Assembly: GCA_963557075.1 (NCBI GenBank)
Contig: CAUWDA010000003.1
Span: forward strand, 48,211 to 112,210
DNA from: Flavonifractor sp963557075
GTDB taxonomy: Bacteria; Bacillota; Clostridia; Oscillospirales; Oscillospiraceae
DNA length: 64,000 nt
Direction: 5' to 3'
Below, piece by piece: positions 41,035 to 48,430 of this stretch. The translations under genes were made by a program, and so were the position numbers. A model generated the notes under the pieces. The model saw only the letters and a list, made by a program, of their open reading frames with translations, made no database searches and had not been told where the DNA came from. The number at the start of each line of letters is the position of its first letter. The first letter of the stretch is position 1.

Positions 41035-41325
41035 TCACAGAATGGAGCGGAATTTCTTCCGCTCCATTGTAACACGTGTTCGATTGACCGTAAAGAGAAA
41101 ATGCCTCTGTTCCTCTGTAACGGTAAAGGCCTCCTCAATGGACACGCCAAATACTTGAGCAGTGTTCCGGGCCAGCACCAGAGAGGGGTCGTACTTCCCC
41201 TTCTCCAGATCGCTGATGGTCTCCCGCCGGACCCCCACCATCCTGGCCAGCTCTTCCTGACGAAGCGCCAGCCGGGCCCGATGCTCCTTGATCCGATCGT
41301 ACATCATGCCCGGGTGTACCACCAT
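41035..41325 (-). CDS. Small XRE-family helix-turn-helix regulator
   Basis: 96 residues. The HTH (RIKEHRARLALRQEELARMV, then GVRRETISDLEKGKYDPSLV) is the classic phage-repressor/XRE type, followed by a short tail FGVSIEEAFTVTEEQRHF. The start is unclear: 41325, 41307 or 41304 are all possible and none has an ideal ribosome site. The 3' end contains a perfect 12-bp inverted repeat (41041-41068). It heads the operon with rarA. Confidence 0.8.
   Translation of the reverse strand: MVVHPGMMYDRIKEHRARLALRQEELARMVGVRRETISDLEKGKYDPSLVLARNTAQVFGVSIEEAFTVTEEQRHFLFTVNRTRVTMERKKFRSIL
41041..41068. promoter_or_regulatory. 12-bp inverted repeat inside the 3' end of the XRE gene
   Basis: AATGGAGCGGAA and its complement around TTTC, within the last codons before rarA. 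It could be an RNA hairpin between the cistrons or an operator. Confidence 0.5.
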
Positions 41326-41362
41326 TCCCTGCTATGTGATGTAGTTCGCTCATTTTGTGCTA

Positions 41363-41391
41363 AATATACCATACCATAATCGAGCTGTTAA
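41363..41391 (-). promoter_or_regulatory. Promoter of xre-rarA
   Basis: Minus strand -35 TTAACA (41386-41391), 17-bp spacer, -10 TATATT (41363-41368). Confidence 0.7.
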
Positions 41392-41404
41392 GCAGGAATG
41401 AAGG

Positions 41405-41438
41405 GAAACGCAACAAGGCCGCCCGAAGGCGGCCTTGT
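41405..41438 (-). terminator. Terminator of glyA
   Basis: An 11-bp stem (ACAAGGCCGCC and complement) capped on the minus strand by a stable C(TTCG)G tetraloop, followed by TTGCGTTTCC, about 10 bp after the glyA stop. Confidence 0.85.
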
Positions 41439-41447
41439 AAACTACAT

Positions 41448-42674
41448 TTATTCGTACAGAGGGTATTTGGCGGTGAGCTGGGCCACCTGGGCGCGCAGGT
41501 TCTCCTGGTTGCCCTCAAAGTTGGTGGCGGTCTGCCACATGACCTGGGCAATGACCTTCATGTCCTCCTCCTGAAAGCCCCGGCTGGTGGCGGCGGGGGT
41601 GCCCACCCGGATACCGGAGGTGACAAAGGGCTTTTCAGGATCGTTTGGGATGGCGTTCTTATTGACGGTGATGTTGACCTCGTCCAGCCGGTGTTCCATC
41701 TCCTTGCCGGTAAGGTGGGCGGGCCGCAGGTCTACCAGCATCAGGTGGTTGTCGGTGCCGCCGCTCACCAGATCAAAGCCCTCTTTCAGCAGGGCGTCCG
41801 CCAGAGCAGCGGCGTTGTTCACGATCTGCTGCTGGTAGGTCTTGAATTCCGGCTTGAGGGCCTCGCCCAGGGCCACCGCTTTGGCGGCGATGATGTGCTC
41901 CAGGGGACCGCCCTGGCTGCCGGGGAAGATGGCGGAGTCGATCTTCTTGGCCAGCTCCTCCTTACAGAGGATCATGCCGCCCCGGGGGCCCCGCAGGGTC
42001 TTGTGGGTGGTGGTGGTCACCACGTCGGCGTAGGGCACCGGGTTGGGATGGAGCCCGGCGGCCACCAGTCCGGCGATGTGGGCCATGTCCACAAAGAGGT
42101 AGGCCCCTACCTCATGGGCAATATCAGCAAAGGCCTTGAAGTCGATGATGCGGGGGTAGGCGGAAGCTCCGGCCAGGATCATTCTGGGCTGATGCTTCTT
42201 GGCCAGATCCCGCACCTGGTCATAGTCGATACGCCCCTGGTCGTTGACGCCGTACGCCACGATGTTGTAGTTCTTGCCGGAGAAGTTGACGGGAGAACCG
42301 TGGGTCAGGTGGCCGCCGTTGGCCAGATCCATACCCAGCACGGTGTCGCCATGCTGACACAGGGCCTGATAGACGGCGTAATTGGCGTTGGCGCCGCAGT
42401 GAGGCTGCACATTGGCGTGATCGGCCCCAAAGAGCTGGCAGGCCCGCTGCCGGGCGATCTCCTCCACCACATCCACACACTGACAGCCGCCGTAGTAACG
42501 CTTGCCGGGGTAGCCCTCGGCATACTTGTTGGTAAGCACCGTACCTGCCGCGGCCAGCACCGCCTGACTGACAAAGTTCTCCGAGGCAATGAGCTCGATG
42601 TTGCGCTGCTGCCGGGCATATTCCGCCTCGACGGCCTGACCCACCTCCGGGTCATGGGCGGTGAGGTACGCCAT
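41448..42674 (-). CDS. glyA: Serine hydroxymethyltransferase
   Basis: 408 residues. It interconverts serine and glycine with tetrahydrofolate. QQRNIELIASENFVS, TNKYAEGYPGKRYYGG and the PLP lysine in VVTTTTHKTLRGPRGG are diagnostic. I chose the ATG at 42674: it aligns with the known Bacillus GlyA start (MKHLPAQDE versus MAYLTAHDPE). A TTG at 42689 has a better site (AAAGGTGG); the ATG at 42710 would leave almost no leader behind the promoter. Confidence 0.95.
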   Translation of the reverse strand: MAYLTAHDPEVGQAVEAEYARQQRNIELIASENFVSQAVLAAAGTVLTNKYAEGYPGKRYYGGCQCVDVVEEIARQRACQLFGADHANVQPHCGANANYAVYQALCQHGDTVLGMDLANGGHLTHGSPVNFSGKNYNIVAYGVNDQGRIDYDQVRDLAKKHQPRMILAGASAYPRIIDFKAFADIAHEVGAYLFVDMAHIAGLVAAGLHPNPVPYADVVTTTTHKTLRGPRGGMILCKEELAKKIDSAIFPGSQGGPLEHIIAAKAVALGEALKPEFKTYQQQIVNNAAALADALLKEGFDLVSGGTDNHLMLVDLRPAHLTGKEMEHRLDEVNITVNKNAIPNDPEKPFVTSGIRVGTPAATSRGFQEEDMKVIAQVMWQTATNFEGNQENLRAQVAQLTAKYPLYE

Positions 42675-42728
42675 GATATCCTTGACCAATGTCTGTCGCC
42701 ACCTTTCCATTTTTCAGCGATTTAACTT

Positions 42729-42757
42729 ATTATACCGGAAGGTTTGGTCAATTACAA
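42729..42757 (-). promoter_or_regulatory. Promoter of glyA
   Basis: Minus strand -35 TTGTAA (42752-42757), 17-bp spacer, perfect -10 TATAAT (42729-42734). It lies in the 153-bp divergent gap with nth. Confidence 0.8.
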
Positions 42758-42827
42758 TCGTCACCATGAGAAAAATCTACTCGTTTTTTGTGCGGTCCTG
42801 TGTTATATTGTCTCATGAGGTGATCCA

Positions 42828-43475
42828 ATGAAAGACCATCAGGATGTCATTTGTATCGTAGAGGAGCTCAAGCGGCTCTACCCTGACGCGCTGTGCTCCC
42901 TGCCCTACCCCAAACCCTACGAGCTGCTCTTTGCCGTTCGCCTGGCCGCTCAGTGTACCGACGAGCGGGTCAATATGGTCACGCCCGCCCTGTACGCCCG
43001 CTTCCCCACCCTGGAGGCGCTGGCCCAAGCCGACGTAGCCGAGGTAGAGACCTACATCCACTCCACCGGCTTCTTCCGGGCCAAGGCCAGGGATATCGTG
43101 GCCGCCTCCAAAATGCTGGTAGAGGTGTACGGCGGCGTGGTACCCGACAACATGGAGGACCTGCTCAAGCTGCCCGGCGTGGGCCGCAAGACCGCCAACC
43201 TGATCCTGGGCGACGTGTATCATACCCCCGGCGTGGTGGTGGCCGACACCCACTGCATCCGTATCACCGGCCTGCTGGGCCTGACCGACGGCACCAAGGA
43301 CCCGGTAAAGGTGGAGACCCAGCTGCGTCAGCTCCTGCCTCCGGAGGAATCCAATGACTTCTGCCACCGGATGGTGCTCCACGGCCGGGCGGTGTGCGTG
43401 GCCCGGCGGCCCGACTGCCAGAACTGCACCCTGCGGCCCTGGTGCGACCATTTCCAGAAGAGCACCGGGAACTGA
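42828..43475 (+). CDS. nth: Endonuclease III (DNA base-excision glycosylase/AP lyase)
   Basis: 215 residues. The helix-hairpin-helix is LLKLPGVGRKTANLILG (catalytic Lys in GRKTA, about 120), and the catalytic Asp is in VVVADTHCIRI. The C-terminal 4Fe-4S cluster motif CVARRPDCQNCTLRPWC (C-x6-C-x2-C-x5-C) is intact. It removes oxidised pyrimidines. AGGTGA lies just before the ATG. First plus-strand gene after a long minus-strand stretch; its stop abuts the 108-bp repeat array. Confidence 0.95.
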   Translation: MKDHQDVICIVEELKRLYPDALCSLPYPKPYELLFAVRLAAQCTDERVNMVTPALYARFPTLEALAQADVAEVETYIHSTGFFRAKARDIVAASKMLVEVYGGVVPDNMEDLLKLPGVGRKTANLILGDVYHTPGVVVADTHCIRITGLLGLTDGTKDPVKVETQLRQLLPPEESNDFCHRMVLHGRAVCVARRPDCQNCTLRPWCDHFQKSTGN

Positions 43476-43799
43476 CGGGGCGTCGGGGACGCCGCTCCCT
43501 GCATCCTGCCGCTGATGTGACAGCCAGCCATTCGGGCGGGTGTGGACACCCGCCCCTACGGCGAACCTGTTATCGGGTTGTCGGCGGGGCGTCGGGGATG
43601 CCGCCCCCACATCCTGCCGCTGATATGACAGCCAGCCATTCGGGCGGGTGTGGGCACCCGCCCCTACGGCAAACCTGTTATCGGGTTGTCGGCGGGGCAT
43701 CGGGGACGCCGCCCCCACATCCTGCCGCTGATATGACAGCCAGCCATTCGGGCGGGTGTGGGCACCCGCCCCTACGGCGAACCTATTATTAGGTTGTAG
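43476..43799. repeat. Three tandem 108-bp repeats, each with a GC-rich hairpin
   Basis: Copies at 43476-43583, 43584-43691 and 43692-43799 differ at only a few bases each. Each contains CAGCCAGCCATTCGGGCG near its middle, followed by a perfect inverted repeat GGGCGGGTG-4 nt-CACCCGCCC (hairpins at 43534-43555, 43642-43663, 43750-43771). The unit looks like an intergenic REP/MITE-type element expanded in tandem. No transposase or reading frame of its own is convincing; the array begins on the base after the nth stop codon. Confidence 0.9.
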
Positions 43800-43821
43800 G
43801 GGCCGATGCCCACATCGGCCC
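43800..43821. repeat. Related hairpin in opposite orientation after the 108-bp array
   Basis: Plus strand GGGCCGATG-CCCA-CATCGGCCC. The repeats above, read on the minus strand, are GGGCGGGTG-CCCA-CACCCGCCC: same stem length, same CCCA loop and same GTAGG before the stem, with paired changes in both arms. It is probably a diverged, inverted member of the same element family. Confidence 0.65.
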
Positions 43822-43840
43822 ACTGGACCCGCGCTCCTTC

Positions 43841-43880
43841 AACCGCCCGTTCTTTTTAGATGGGCGGTTTCTTCTTCAAT
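43841..43880 (+). terminator. Terminator downstream of nth and the repeats
   Basis: AACCGCCC pairs with GGGCGGTT across a 13-nt loop, followed by TTCTTCTTC on the plus strand. Confidence 0.65.
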
Positions 43881-43883
43881 TTT

Positions 43884-43955
43884 GTGCGTGCAATTTTGTG
43901 CACTTATCCATATTCTTTCTGAACTTTCATACTATATATCCATCGTGCGTGCAAT
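43884..43955 (+). promoter_or_regulatory. Promoter/operator region with direct repeats before the ribbon-helix-helix gene
   Basis: Two exact copies of GTGCGTGCAAT (43884-43894 and 43945-43955), 61 bp apart, flank an AT-rich stretch with TACTATATAT that could supply a -10. They could be binding sites for the small DNA-binding protein coded just downstream (inference). Confidence 0.45.
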
Positions 43956-43987
43956 CCCACGCATAGACAGTTGGAGGTGTGAAAGGT

Positions 43988-44167
43988 ATGGATAACGGGG
44001 TCAAGCATATCGGCTTGCGGGTCACACCTGAGATCCATCAGAAATTGCGGTATATTGCATCTTATGAGGGCAGGACCATCAACGGGCAGGCCTATTATCT
44101 GATCCAAAGCTGTATCCGGGAATTTGAGAAGGAGCACGGGCCTATCCCGGTCGAGGAGACAAAATGA
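43988..44167 (+). CDS. Small ribbon-helix-helix (Arc-type) DNA-binding protein
   Basis: 59 residues. KHIGLRVTPEIHQKLRYIAS followed by EGRTINGQAYYLIQSCIREF is a complete ribbon-helix-helix: a beta strand, then two helices, as in Arc/MetJ-like dimeric repressors. The ATG at 43988 has GGAGGT 9 bases upstream; a GTG 9 bp earlier is less likely. Its stop overlaps the comF start (ATGA), so it may regulate its own operon, including comF. Confidence 0.8.
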   Translation: MDNGVKHIGLRVTPEIHQKLRYIASYEGRTINGQAYYLIQSCIREFEKEHGPIPVEETK

Positions 44168-44820
44168 GCGGACCCCTGGACGCTGTGCTGGACCTGCTCT
44201 TCCCGCCCAAATGCGTCTTTTGCGGCGCCATTCTGGACGACGGAGAGGAGGGCATGTGCGCCCGCTGTCAGCGGGAGCTGCCCTGGCTTCTGGAGGGGGA
44301 AGCGGAACAGAAGGGGGAGTTTTTCTCCCTCTGCGCCGCGCCCCTGCGCTATCAGGACAAGGTGCGGGACTCCATTCACCGCTACAAATTTCAGGGCCGC
44401 CGGGGCTATCACAAGCTGTACGGACGCCTGGTGGCCCAGTGTGTCCACGACCATCTGAACGGGCGCTACGACCTGATCTCCTGGGTCCCCCTCTCCCGGA
44501 AGCGGAAGCGGGAGCGGGGCTATGACCAGGCCTTTCTTCTGGCCTCTGCCGCAGCGGCAGAGCTGGGAGCGCCGCTGGTGGAGACCCTCCAAAAGACGCG
44601 GAACACCACCGCGCAGTCCGGGCTGACCGAAGCGTCCCAGCGCCGGGCCAATGTGCTGGGCGCCTATGTCCCAGTGGACCCCCGGCAGGTGGAGGGCAGG
44701 CGGGTGCTGCTCATCGACGACGTGGTGACCACCGGCTCCACCCTGTCGGAGTGCGCCCGCACCCTGCGTACCATTGGGGCCGCCGACGTGGTGTGTGCCG
44801 CTTTAGCCCGGGCACGGTAA
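44164..44820 (+). CDS. comF: ComF-family phosphoribosyltransferase-like protein
   Basis: 218 residues. An N-terminal zinc ribbon (CVFCGAIL and CARCQREL, about 17-38) and a type-I PRTase domain with the PRPP loop VLLIDDVVTTGSTLSECA (about 178-195) define ComF, needed for DNA uptake in competent bacteria. Oddly, the last two codons and stop (CGG TAA) appear to come from an inserted element: a 14-bp copy of the gene end recurs at 44977-44990, and joining it to the gene gives the same LARAR-stop ending. Confidence 0.92.
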   Translation: MSGPLDAVLDLLFPPKCVFCGAILDDGEEGMCARCQRELPWLLEGEAEQKGEFFSLCAAPLRYQDKVRDSIHRYKFQGRRGYHKLYGRLVAQCVHDHLNGRYDLISWVPLSRKRKRERGYDQAFLLASAAAAELGAPLVETLQKTRNTTAQSGLTEASQRRANVLGAYVPVDPRQVEGRRVLLIDDVVTTGSTLSECARTLRTIGAADVVCAALARAR

Positions 44821-44976
44821 GAGGATGTGCCGCACACACAGCCGGCTCTGCCGGCCGCGCCTTTTGGCGCGTACAAGCGTTTTGGCCGCAGGCCAAAACC
44901 TTGACTTGGCGGGATTTACTTCCGCCAAGTCAGTGGAATGGGGTCCCCCGGGACCATGGTCCCGGGGATATGCGTT
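44814..44976. mobile_element. Hairpin-rich non-coding insertion flanked by 14-bp direct repeats
   Basis: GCTTTAGCCCGGGC occurs at 44800-44813 and again at 44977-44990. Between them lie five consecutive inverted repeats: 44841-44855 (6 bp), 44856-44871 (6 bp), 44879-44899 (9 bp), 44902-44932 (11 bp) and the palindrome 44946-44967. There is no ORF and no clear terminal inverted repeats. This looks like a small MITE- or REP-like element with a target duplication. Removing it restores comF with an unchanged C-terminus. Confidence 0.65.
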
Positions 44977-45051
44977 GCTTTAGCCCGGGCCAGATAGGCG
45001 TACTGACCGGTCTCCTTCCGGGAAATTTCAGAAAATTAGCGGAAATATACG

Positions 45052-45080
45052 TTGAAATGAGGGCCATACTTCTGTATAAT
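45052..45080 (+). promoter_or_regulatory. Promoter of mreB
   Basis: -35 TTGAAA (45052-45057), 17-bp spacer, perfect -10 TATAAT (45075-45080); leader of about 75 nt. The rest of the 45000-45160 gap holds nothing else recognisable. Confidence 0.85.
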
Positions 45081-45161
45081 AAAATAGATTCGATGTAAAT
45101 GCGGATATTTGAATCATCGTTCCGTTCATTCTGATAGATCAAATAGCTTTGAGGTGCAGAT

Positions 45162-46184
45162 ATGTTCAGTAAGGATATCGGTATCGATCTTGGTACAGCT
45201 TCCATTCTGGTTTATGTAAAGGGCAAGGGCGTGGTGCTGCGGGAGCCCTCCGTGGTGGCCATTGACAAAAACACGGGCAAGCTGCTCAAGGTGGGCACGG
45301 AGGCGCAGCAGATGCTGGGCCGTACCCCCGGCAACATCGTTGCCATCCGTCCCCTGCGGGAGGGCGTTATCTCCGATTATGACATGACCGAGCGCATGCT
45401 CAAGGAGTTCATCCGCAAGGTGACCTCCTTCCGCCTGTTCAAGCCCCGCATCGTCATCTGCGTTCCCTCCGGCATCACCGAGGTGGAGGAGCGCGCCGTC
45501 ATCGACGCCGGCATCCAGGCCGGCGCCCGCCGGGTATACCTCATCGAGGAGCCCGTGGCCGCCGCCATCGGCGCCGGCATCGACATCGCCAAGCCCGACG
45601 GCCACATGATCGTGGATATCGGCGGCGGTACTACCGATATTGCCGTTATCTCCCTGTCCGGTATCGTGGAGTCCACCTCCATCAAGATCGCCGGCGACCA
45701 GTTTGACGAGGCCATTGTCAAATACATCCGCCGCAAGCACAACGTGCTCATCGGCGAGCGCACCGCTGAGGAGCTGAAGATGCAGATCGGCTGCGTATTC
45801 CCCCGCCCCGAGGAACAGACCGTGGAGATCAAGGGCCGCTGCCTGATGACCGGCCTGCCCCGTGTGTTCTCCGTGTCCTCCAGCGAGATGATCGAGGCCT
45901 TTGAGGAGGTCTCCACCCGCATCCTGGAGGCCATTCACGGCGTACTGGAGCGCACGCCCCCCGAGCTGGTGGCCGATATCTCCACCAACGGCATCGTGAT
46001 GACCGGCGGCGGCTCTCTGGTCTGGGGCTTCGACAAGCTCATCGAGTCCCACACCGGTATCGAGACCCATGTGGCCGACGACGCGATCTCCTGCGTGGCC
46101 TACGGCACCGGCAAGAGCCTGGACGACGTGGATTCCATGCAGGACGGCACCATCAACCTCTCCCGCCGCAAGCAGATGAACTGA
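45162..46184 (+). CDS. mreB: Rod-shape actin homologue MreB
   Basis: 340 residues. The actin-like ATPase motifs are visible: phosphate 1 IGIDLGTASILVYVKGKG, connect/phosphate 2 VDIGGGTTDIAV (about 152-163) and adenosine motif IVMTGGGSLVWG (about 288-299). It polymerises under the membrane and guides side-wall synthesis. It stands alone here (no mreC/mreD nearby) with its own promoter and terminator, like Bacillus mbl or mreBH. The rodA-like gene is 13 kb away. Confidence 0.95.
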   Translation: MFSKDIGIDLGTASILVYVKGKGVVLREPSVVAIDKNTGKLLKVGTEAQQMLGRTPGNIVAIRPLREGVISDYDMTERMLKEFIRKVTSFRLFKPRIVICVPSGITEVEERAVIDAGIQAGARRVYLIEEPVAAAIGAGIDIAKPDGHMIVDIGGGTTDIAVISLSGIVESTSIKIAGDQFDEAIVKYIRRKHNVLIGERTAEELKMQIGCVFPRPEEQTVEIKGRCLMTGLPRVFSVSSSEMIEAFEEVSTRILEAIHGVLERTPPELVADISTNGIVMTGGGSLVWGFDKLIESHTGIETHVADDAISCVAYGTGKSLDDVDSMQDGTINLSRRKQMN

Positions 46185-46195
46185 ATATAGGTCTT

Positions 46196-46235
46196 AAAGG
46201 GACGTGCTGTGATAACCGCAGCACGTCCCTTTTTT
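46196..46235 (+). terminator. Terminator of mreB
   Basis: A 14-bp stem (AAAGGGACGTGCTG and complement, 46196-46232) followed by TTTTT, 12 bp past the stop. Confidence 0.95.
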
Positions 46236-46265
46236 GCGGTCTGGCCCGCCTCAAAAATATCATAC

Positions 46266-46294
46266 TTGACTTTTAGCCTTTTAAGTGCTAAACT
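46266..46294 (+). promoter_or_regulatory. Promoter of the TrpX-like ABC transporter operon
   Basis: -35 TTGACT (46266-46271), 17-bp spacer, -10 TAAACT (46289-46294), about 58 bp before the start codon. No T-box or riboswitch-like leader fits in so short a space. Confidence 0.7.
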
Positions 46295-46351
46295 GCAAAA
46301 GCAAGACGGGTGTTTCAACTGATCCCACACCCGGGAAAGAGGTTTGATGAG

Positions 46352-47353
46352 ATGAAGAAGAGAATGCTTGCTGGTCTGCTCACCGGTGTTATGGCCCTGT
46401 CCCTGTCTGCCTGCGGCGGCTCTGGCGGCGACGCGCCCGCCGGCGGCGAGAGTTCTGTCGCCCCTGCGGCTGACGCGTACCAGGTCGGCATTTGCCAGCT
46501 GGCCCCCCACGATGCGCTGGACGCGGCCACCAAGGGCTTTAAGGATGCTCTGGTAGAGACCTTTGGCGAGGATGGCGTGGTCTTTTCCGAGCAGAATGCC
46601 GGCGGCGAGTATAACAACTGCGCCACCATCATGGACGGCTTTGTGGCCTCCAATGTGGACCTGATTTTGGCCAACGCCACGTATTCCCTCCAGGCCGCCG
46701 CCTCTGCCACCAGCACCATCCCCGTGCTGGGCACCGCCATCACCAACTACGGCGTGGCGCTGAGTCTGGACAGCACCGAGGACAAGGTGCTGGGCAGCAA
46801 CATTTCCGGAACCTCTGACCTGCCTCCTCTGGATCAGCAGGCCGCTATGATACAGGAGCTCTTCCCCGAGGCGGAAAAGGTGGGTCTGGTCTACTGCTCC
46901 GCCGAACCCAACTCCGTCTTCCAGGTGGAGACCGTTCAGGGCTATCTGGAGGAGATGGGGTACACCTGCACGCAGTACGCCTTTACCGACGTGAACGACC
47001 TGTCCTCCGTGGTACAGACCGCCTGTGACGGCTCCGACGTGCTCTACATCCCCACGGACAACACCGCCGCCAACAACACCGAGACCATCGCCAACGTGGT
47101 CGTTCCCGCCGGGGGCCCCGTTGTGGCCGGTGAGGCCGGCATCTGCTCCGGCTGCGGCGTAGCCACCCTGTCCATCGACTACTACGAGCTGGGCCAGATC
47201 ACCGGCCAGATGGCCGCCCAGATCCTCTCCGGCGAAGCCTCCGTATCCGAGATGGCCATTCAGTACGATACCACGCTGGACAAGATGTACAACGCCGCCA
47301 ACTGCGAGGCACTGGGGATCACGCTCCCCGAAGACTATCAGCCCATCCAGTAA
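46352..47353 (+). CDS. ABC transporter substrate-binding lipoprotein (TrpX/COG2984 family)
   Basis: 333 residues. Lipoprotein signal MKKRMLAGLLTGVMALSLSACGG with lipobox LSAC. The mature part is a type-I periplasmic-binding fold: YQVGICQLAPHDALDAATKGF, VGLVYCSAEPNSVFQVETVQ, VLYIPTDNTAANNTETIANV. This family pairs with dedicated permease and ATPase genes, as here. Streptococcal TrpXYZ moves tryptophan, but many relatives have other or unknown substrates and no tryptophan-specific leader is seen, so the cargo is open. Confidence 0.88.
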   Translation: MKKRMLAGLLTGVMALSLSACGGSGGDAPAGGESSVAPAADAYQVGICQLAPHDALDAATKGFKDALVETFGEDGVVFSEQNAGGEYNNCATIMDGFVASNVDLILANATYSLQAAASATSTIPVLGTAITNYGVALSLDSTEDKVLGSNISGTSDLPPLDQQAAMIQELFPEAEKVGLVYCSAEPNSVFQVETVQGYLEEMGYTCTQYAFTDVNDLSSVVQTACDGSDVLYIPTDNTAANNTETIANVVVPAGGPVVAGEAGICSGCGVATLSIDYYELGQITGQMAAQILSGEASVSEMAIQYDTTLDKMYNAANCEALGITLPEDYQPIQ

Positions 47354-47370
47354 ACGATCCCATCCATCAT

Positions 47371-47412
47371 AAAAAGCGTCGGGAACAGGGGTTTGCTTCC
47401 CGCCGCTTTTTC
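47371..47412 (+). terminator. Imperfect terminator between the binding protein and permease genes
   Basis: AAAAAGCGTCGGGAA pairs with TTCCCGCCGCTTTTT (one mismatch) and is followed by TCTGTTTTG. It probably lets only part of transcription through, giving more binding protein than membrane components. Confidence 0.75.
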
Positions 47413-47479
47413 TGTTTTGTACTTCTGTTGTATGTTCCGCTTGCGCGGTTCAATCCAAGTTCGGGAGGCATGAACTGAC

Positions 47480-48430
47480 ATGAATCTGCTAACCAGTCTC
47501 CTCAATTCCCTGCCCGGCGCCGTCGGACAGGGTTTGATCTGGGGCATTATGGCCATTGGCGTCTACATCACTTACAAGATCCTGGACGTGGCCGACCTGA
47601 CGGTGGACGGCTCTCTGGCCACCGGCGGCGCGGTGGCCGCGCTGTGCATCAGCCTGGGCTGGAACCCATGGATGGCTCTGCTGGCCGCCGTTCTGGCCGG
47701 TATGGCCGCCGGCCTGGTCACCGGGCTGCTCCACACCAGCTGCGGCATCCCCGCCATTCTGGCGGGCATCCTGACCCAGCTGGCCCTCTACTCCATCAAC
47801 CTGCGTATCATGGCCCTCAACGACGTCAACGCCAAGACCAAAGCCACCCTGGCCCTCAGCGTGGACAAGCATGACCTGCTCCTCTCTTCCCGCTTCATCC
47901 GGGAGCCCGGCCTGTCCAACCCCCTCTTCCTGCTGGTCATCTTTACCGTGGTGCTGATCGCCCTGCTCTACTGGTTCTTCGGCACGGAGCTGGGCTGCTC
48001 CCTGCGGGCCACCGGCGCCAACCAGAACATGGCCCGGGCCCAGGGCATCAATACCGACTGGTGCAAGGTGCTGGGCCTGGTGGTCTCCAATGGTCTGGTG
48101 GCCCTGTCCGGCGGTCTGTTGGCCCAGTATCAGGGCAGCTCCACCATCGACATGGGCCGGGGCGCTATCGTCATCGGACTGGCCGCCGTCATCATCGGCG
48201 AGGTGCTGCTGGGCAAGGTGTTCCGCAACTTCGCCCTCAAGCTGCTCTCCGCCGTCATCGGCGCCATCATCTACTATGTCGTCATCACCGTCGTGCTCCG
48301 GCTGGGTCTGGAGTCCACCGACCTGAAGCTGCTCACCGCCCTGGTGGTGGCCGTCTTCCTGACCATCCCCTACTGGAAGGGAAAATATTTCCGCAAGAGC
48401 GGACGGAAGGAGGCGGCGCGCCATGCTTGA
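47480..48430 (+). CDS. ABC transporter permease (TrpY-like)
   Basis: 316 residues, eight or nine hydrophobic helices. Family motifs: GLIWGIMAIGVYITYKILDVADLTVDGSLATGG near the N-terminus and FGTELGCSLRATGANQNMARAQGI near 170, typical of the branched-chain-type permeases partnering COG2984 binding proteins. Its stop overlaps the ATPase gene start by 8 bp. Confidence 0.9.
   Translation: MNLLTSLLNSLPGAVGQGLIWGIMAIGVYITYKILDVADLTVDGSLATGGAVAALCISLGWNPWMALLAAVLAGMAAGLVTGLLHTSCGIPAILAGILTQLALYSINLRIMALNDVNAKTKATLALSVDKHDLLLSSRFIREPGLSNPLFLLVIFTVVLIALLYWFFGTELGCSLRATGANQNMARAQGINTDWCKVLGLVVSNGLVALSGGLLAQYQGSSTIDMGRGAIVIGLAAVIIGEVLLGKVFRNFALKLLSAVIGAIIYYVVITVVLRLGLESTDLKLLTALVVAVFLTIPYWKGKYFRKSGRKEAARHA

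Noticed and set aside
43476..43799. Repeat array that might be taken for CRISPR
   Set aside because: Units are 108 bp and directly abutting with no unique spacers, and there are no cas genes nearby; it is a tandem duplication of a hairpin element.
42813..43823. 336-codon minus-strand frame across nth and the repeats
   Set aside because: Its repeated peptide arises from the 108-bp tandem units and the antisense of nth; no start site or motif supports it.
44814..44976. Terminal inverted repeats of a classic MITE at the comF insertion
   Set aside because: The block ends (ACGGTAAGAG and GATATGCGTT) share only a few bases in inverted comparison, so no true terminal repeat can be claimed.
46295..46351. 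T-box or tryptophan-sensing leader before the TrpX-like transporter
   Set aside because: The gap from promoter to start codon is under 60 nt and lacks a T-box sequence or specifier-type structure.
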